Assembly (NCBI GenBank): GCA_017451385.1
Contig: JAFSPS010000051.1
Location: forward strand, 1 to 64,000
Origin: Bacteroidales bacterium
GTDB lineage: Bacteria; Bacteroidota; Bacteroidia; Bacteroidales; P3
Direction: 5' to 3'
DNA: 64,000 nt
Part shown: piece by piece, positions 60,268 through 64,000 of the stretch
How positions within the stretch are numbered: position 1 is the first letter of the stretch
Layout of the letters: each line of letters begins with the position of its first letter
Position numbers and translations under genes: made by a program
Notes under the pieces: generated by a model
The model's input: the letters and a program-made list of their open reading frames with translations, nothing else
What the model was told of the DNA's origin: nothing
Database searches by the model: none

Positions 60268-61935
60268 ATGCTAAAGTCGCTACATATAGAGAATTATGCC
60301 TTGATACAGATGACGGATGTTGCTTTTGAGAGCGATTTTGTTGTCATCACGGGCGAGACGGGAGCCGGCAAGTCTATCATACTCGGCGCCCTTGGCTTGC
60401 TGCTTGGGCAACGAGCCGACTTGCAGGCGTTGGGCGATAAAGAGAAGAAATGCGTGGTCGAGGCGCTGTTCGACATCAGCGGGCTGGGCCTTCAGCATCT
60501 TTTTGAGGAGCAGGAGTTGGACTATGACGACCAGCTGTTGGTGCGGCGCGAATTGCTGCCGTCGGGCAAGTCGCGCGCTTTTGTCAACGACACGCCGGTG
60601 CAATTGCCAGTGCTCAAGACGCTTGGCGAGCATATCATAGACATCCATTCACAGCATCAGACCATCACGCTGACGGGTAGCACCTTTCAGACACAAATCC
60701 TTGACAACCTGAGTGGTGACGGCAAGCTGCTTGCCGACTATCAGCATAGCTACCGCGAATATGCGGCTTTGAAGCGTCAGCTGGAGCATCTGACTGAGCA
60801 GGAGGCACAGAGCCGCAAAGAGCAGGACTACCTGCGCTTTCTCTACGACGAGCTCTGCCAAGCTAAGCTTATCGACGGTGAGCAGGAGGAGCTCGAAGAG
60901 GAGGCTGGATTGCTTAACAATACCGAGAGCATCAAGCAGGCGTTTGAGGCGGTGGCCACGTTGTGCGATGGTGAGGACGACGGCGTGGTGGCGCGCCTTG
61001 TGGCTGCCAAGGGACAGCTGTCGCGCATAGCGTCGTATCAGAAAGACCTGCCGCAGCTGGAGGAACGGCTCAACTCGTCGCTTATCGAACTGCGTGACAT
61101 ACTGAGCGAGGTGTCATCAATAGACGACCGCCTTGTGTTCTCGCCAGAACGGCAGCAGATGGTAAATGAGCGCCTCGACATGATATATAGGTTAGAGAAG
61201 AAGCACAATGTGGAGACTGTCGGTGCGTTGCTGGTTCTGCAGGCAGAGTTTGGCGACAGGCTGGAGGGCATGGGGTCGCTCGCTGACCAGATACGCCAGA
61301 CAATGGAACAGGTGGATGCCGCCTACAAGGCAATGCAGCAACTCGGCGAGCAGCTCACCAAAGCACGAGCAAAGGCTGCCACGATGCTGGAGCAGCAGGT
61401 GGTGCCTACGCTGGCCCTGCTGGGCATGAAGGAAAGCCGCCTGTCGGTGGCTATCACCGCCGCCGCAGACTACAGTCTCACAGGGCATGACAACGTGACA
61501 TTCTTGTTCAATGCCAACCGTGGCGGCGAGCTGCGCGAACTCTCAAAGGTTGCATCAGGCGGCGAATTGTCGCGACTGATGCTGGCCATAAAGAGCATCA
61601 ACTGTGCCTCGCAGACCACGCCGATGCCAACAATCATTTTTGACGAGATAGATACCGGCGTGTCGGGCGATATCTCGATAGCCGTGGGCAACATGATGCG
61701 GCGCATGGCATCGACATCGCAGATTATAGCCATCACACATCTGCCTCAGATTGCGGCAAAGGCAAGTCAGCATTTCAAAGTGTCGAAAGCCGTGGACTCT
61801 TCGAGCGACCGCACGGTGTCGCAGATGCGTCGGCTGCAACACGAAGAGCGTATTGTGGAGATTGCCGTCATGCTGTCGTCCAACCCACCGACGGATGCCG
61901 CCTTGCAGACAGCGCGCGAGCTGATAGGAATGTAG
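60268..61935 (+). CDS. recN: DNA repair protein RecN
   Basis: 555 aa. An SMC-like ATPase acting early in double-strand break repair. P-loop GETGAGKS at residues 29-36; a central coiled coil interrupted by the helical hairpin (about 150-370); the ABC signature KVASGGELSRLMLAIK and Walker B TIIFDEIDTGVSGD near residue 460, and the H-loop ITHLPQIAAKA. The length matches the family. It may share a transcript with sufS. Confidence 0.97.
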   Translation: MLKSLHIENYALIQMTDVAFESDFVVITGETGAGKSIILGALGLLLGQRADLQALGDKEKKCVVEALFDISGLGLQHLFEEQELDYDDQLLVRRELLPSGKSRAFVNDTPVQLPVLKTLGEHIIDIHSQHQTITLTGSTFQTQILDNLSGDGKLLADYQHSYREYAALKRQLEHLTEQEAQSRKEQDYLRFLYDELCQAKLIDGEQEELEEEAGLLNNTESIKQAFEAVATLCDGEDDGVVARLVAAKGQLSRIASYQKDLPQLEERLNSSLIELRDILSEVSSIDDRLVFSPERQQMVNERLDMIYRLEKKHNVETVGALLVLQAEFGDRLEGMGSLADQIRQTMEQVDAAYKAMQQLGEQLTKARAKAATMLEQQVVPTLALLGMKESRLSVAITAAADYSLTGHDNVTFLFNANRGGELRELSKVASGGELSRLMLAIKSINCASQTTPMPTIIFDEIDTGVSGDISIAVGNMMRRMASTSQIIAITHLPQIAAKASQHFKVSKAVDSSSDRTVSQMRRLQHEERIVEIAVMLSSNPPTDAALQTARELIGM

Positions 61936-62026
61936 CCCGCTTGTGATGGTTGGATGCTGTTGGATGCCGAGGGTGTCATTCTTTTACATATTCATACATA
62001 GAGCGACCTTTGATGAGAAGAGAATC

Positions 62027-63745
62027 ATGAAGAGACTGCTGTTTATAGTTTTTTTTCTCGTTGTTACCAAATATGATGTGATGGCGCAGAGCTATCCGGT
62101 GCGCTATTTCCGTATGCCTATGGATATTACGCCGTCGCTGTCAGCCACCTTTGGCGAGGTGCGCGCCAACCACTACCACTCGGGGCTCGACATACGCACT
62201 GGCGGTGCCATAGGGCAGCCTGTCTATGCTGTTGCGGATGGCTACGTGTCGCGTATCAATATCTCGGCGTGGGGTGGTGGCAAGATAGTGTATATAGACC
62301 ACCCTAATGGCTATCGCTCGGTGTATATGCACCTTAACGATTTTTGTGGCGAGATAGGACAGTGGGTGCGCGACTATCAGTATCGCCATCAGTGTTACGC
62401 TTTCGATACTAATGTCGCCCCCGGACGGATAAAGGTGTATAAAGGTCAGATTATAGCGCACAGTGGCAATACGGGCTCGTCGGGAGGTCCCCATTTGCAC
62501 TTCGAGTTGCGTTATGCTAACAACGACCAGACCATCAATGCGCAGCTGTTCGGCCTCTATGTGCCCGACAATGTGGCGCCAACCATCAAGGGCATACGCA
62601 TTTATCCTGCCACGGCAGAGACGATGATTAACGGCAGCAATGCTCCGTTGGAGGTTCTACAGCCTGCCGTCAGGGCAAAGAAGGGCAGGAGGGGGCGTCC
62701 AGCCACAACGCTGTCGCCTACGGTGAGTGGCGATTTCTATCTGGGCATCTATGCTACAGACCATAGCGAGAGCTACAACGGCAACAACGGCGTGTATCGC
62801 ATAGAGTTGCGGATAGATGAGCAGTTGGTGTATAGATACACTGCCGAGACATTCCGCTTCGAAGACAGTCGTGCCGTCAATGGTATGGTTGACTATCCGC
62901 TATATATAGCCACGCGTCATCCCTATATCCTCACTCGCGTCTTGCCCTACTCGCCTCCTACAATGTCGCGTCCGGAACGTGGCGACGGGGTGTTCTACCT
63001 CAAGGGTGGCGCTAAGCATACGGTGCGCTATGACGTGTATGATGCTAACGGCAACCATACGGGCAAGTCGTTCACTATCAATACGCCTGCCACGCAGAAG
63101 GCTTCGACCTATAGGCCAGAGCGACGTGGCCAGCGGAAAGAGCAGATGCTCAGGGGCGGCGGCTATCAGGTGGTGGTACCTGTCGAGGCGTTATATACTG
63201 CCGATAGTGTGGTCTGTCGGATGGAAGACGGATGTCTGTCGGTGATGCCGTCATCGGAAGGGGATAGTCCAATGCCGCCTCATGTGCCTTACACGTTGCG
63301 TATGCCCCTTGCAGGGGTGTCGTCCTGTTCTGATGTACGGCAGATGCTGATAGTGAGGAAGAGTGGCAAGAAATGGGTGGCTGAGACGACACGCTTTGCC
63401 GATGGATGGGTGGAGGCTAAGCCGCGAAATTTTGGTGTTTTCACTTTGGCGGTAGATAGTGTGGCACCTACCATCCGCCCTCCTAAGTCATTAGTGGCGC
63501 GCCATGAGCACTATCTTACGTTCAAGATAGCTGACAACCTATCGGGTATAGACAGTTACCGTTGTATGCTCAACGGGCGATGGATATTGGCTGAATATGA
63601 CGGCAAGAGCTCATCGCTCATTGTCCAGCTGCCGCGTGCCGATGCGCCAGCTTCGGAGCCACAGTTGCTTAATGGTGGCAATGTGTTGAGCGTCAGTGTT
63701 TCGGATGCTTGCGGCAATACGACGATACGCGAATTCCGGTTGTGA
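62027..63745 (+). CDS. M23 (LytM) family peptidase, exported
   Basis: 572 aa. Signal peptide 1-20 (ending VMA). The LytM domain (about 38-185) has the zinc ligands H51 and D55 in HYHSGLDIR and the HLHFE motif near residue 158, so it should be an active peptidoglycan endopeptidase, or a factor activating amidases. The C-terminal 380 residues are beta-rich, with Ig-like pieces (SDACGNTTIREF). The start at 62027 (MKRLLFIVFF) is chosen over earlier in-frame ATGs because it gives the signal peptide. Confidence 0.9.
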   Translation: MKRLLFIVFFLVVTKYDVMAQSYPVRYFRMPMDITPSLSATFGEVRANHYHSGLDIRTGGAIGQPVYAVADGYVSRINISAWGGGKIVYIDHPNGYRSVYMHLNDFCGEIGQWVRDYQYRHQCYAFDTNVAPGRIKVYKGQIIAHSGNTGSSGGPHLHFELRYANNDQTINAQLFGLYVPDNVAPTIKGIRIYPATAETMINGSNAPLEVLQPAVRAKKGRRGRPATTLSPTVSGDFYLGIYATDHSESYNGNNGVYRIELRIDEQLVYRYTAETFRFEDSRAVNGMVDYPLYIATRHPYILTRVLPYSPPTMSRPERGDGVFYLKGGAKHTVRYDVYDANGNHTGKSFTINTPATQKASTYRPERRGQRKEQMLRGGGYQVVVPVEALYTADSVVCRMEDGCLSVMPSSEGDSPMPPHVPYTLRMPLAGVSSCSDVRQMLIVRKSGKKWVAETTRFADGWVEAKPRNFGVFTLAVDSVAPTIRPPKSLVARHEHYLTFKIADNLSGIDSYRCMLNGRWILAEYDGKSSSLIVQLPRADAPASEPQLLNGGNVLSVSVSDACGNTTIREFRL

Positions 63746-63825
63746 TGAAGATAAAATGGCTTGACGATGTGTATGGGCTAACCAAAGAATATGAGGTTAA
63801 GATGATTCGCTGCATCGAAAACTAA
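63745..63825 (+). CDS. Possible 26-residue peptide between the M23 peptidase and aroK
   Basis: An ATG overlapping the M23 stop (TGATG) opens a 26-codon frame, MKIKWLDDVYGLTKEYEVKM in its first twenty residues, ending TAA at 63825, 21 nt before aroK. The overlap would allow reinitiation, perhaps serving coupling to aroK. Nothing beyond position supports it. Confidence 0.25.
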   Translation: MKIKWLDDVYGLTKEYEVKMIRCIEN

Positions 63826-63846
63826 AATATAACGAGGTAAAAGAAT

Positions 63847-64000
63847 ATGCGTCTCTATCTGATAGGATATATGTATAGCGGCAAGACCACCGTGGGGCGG
63901 AGGCTTGCAGATGATATGGGGTATCGTTTTTACGACCTCGACCAGGCTATAGAGCAGCGGTTTCATACTACTGTGCCGTTGTTCTTCAAGAATTATGGCG
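63847..64000 (+). CDS. aroK: Shikimate kinase, N-terminus (partial)
   Basis: 51 codons are visible before the right edge. Starts MRLYLIGYMYSGKTTVGRRL; the P-loop is G7 to T14, with Tyr10 where most shikimate kinases have Gly. It continues FYDLDQAIEQRF, containing the shikimate-binding Asp of the DxD-type motif. It phosphorylates shikimate in the aromatic pathway. The fused DAHP synthase-chorismate mutase of the same pathway is 38 kb away, so the pathway is dispersed. Confidence 0.9.
   Translation, partial: MRLYLIGYMYSGKTTVGRRLADDMGYRFYDLDQAIEQRFHTTVPLFFKNYG

Overview
The window comes from a Bacteroidales bacterium (phylum Bacteroidota). Evidence: type IX secretion (T9SS) substrates with C-terminal sorting domains, a PorZ-like gene, a long-form urocanate hydratase, a type II DAHP synthase-chorismate mutase fusion, a reverse rubrerythrin, and Bacteroidota-type promoters (-7 box TAnnTTTG) before many genes. 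FprA, rubrerythrin and a pyruvate-formate-lyase-activase-like radical SAM enzyme fit an anaerobic gut or rumen lifestyle. I cannot name genus or species. No tRNA, rRNA, CRISPR array or prophage is visible.

Layout. 1-5250 is accessory-looking: the end of an IS3-family element, a 32-bp copied scrap of the pdxJ 3' end, a DUF234-type ATPase enclosed by two copies of the same double terminator, and a large T9SS surface protein. 5250-9280 holds pdxJ and metK separated by a MITE-like palindrome, a 33-bp tandem array and the first two blocks of a CGACCACGAAAGGAACGAA repeat family. 9280-17720 holds a lipoprotein/radical SAM pair and then a forward cluster: vanZ-like, hypothetical, gmk, mreC, mreD, porZ, recO. 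17770-18940 is a PagL-type lipid A deacylase broken by one in-frame stop. 19190-22860 is a cassette bounded by two direct copies of a 140-bp repeat. It carries a degenerate MBL-fold lipoprotein, a zinc macrodomain and a class M sirtuin in one operon, plus a divergent HxlR regulator.

23000-36940 is mostly housekeeping: hutU, DAHP synthase-chorismate mutase, pyrC with a WG-repeat protein and a PepSY-like protein, and yidC. It ends in a coupled cluster of nhaD, a lysozyme-fold-like membrane protein, a Wzz-like protein and an O-antigen ligase-like protein. 36960-47430 is envelope: OmpA lipoprotein, ClC channel with CBS domains, a TonB-dependent receptor with a long extended signal peptide (duplicated just upstream as an orphan), a FISUMP-like lipoprotein and a second T9SS surface protein. 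47430-64000 holds a long imperfect inverted repeat, pepD, a hypothetical/radical SAM pair, a PgpH-like HD phosphohydrolase, a 74-bp tandem repeat, lpxK, reverse rubrerythrin with FprA, glmS, sufS, recN, an M23 peptidase and the start of aroK.

Functionally the window is dominated by envelope biogenesis: lipid A (lpxK, broken lipid A deacylase), amino sugars (glmS), cell shape (mreCD), membrane protein insertion (yidC), T9SS (PorZ and two cargo proteins), and polysaccharide chain-length control and polymerisation. The items most worth following are the repeat-bounded ADP-ribosylation cassette, the duplicated signal-peptide extension, the large inverted repeat at 47508-47634 and the several intergenic repeat families.
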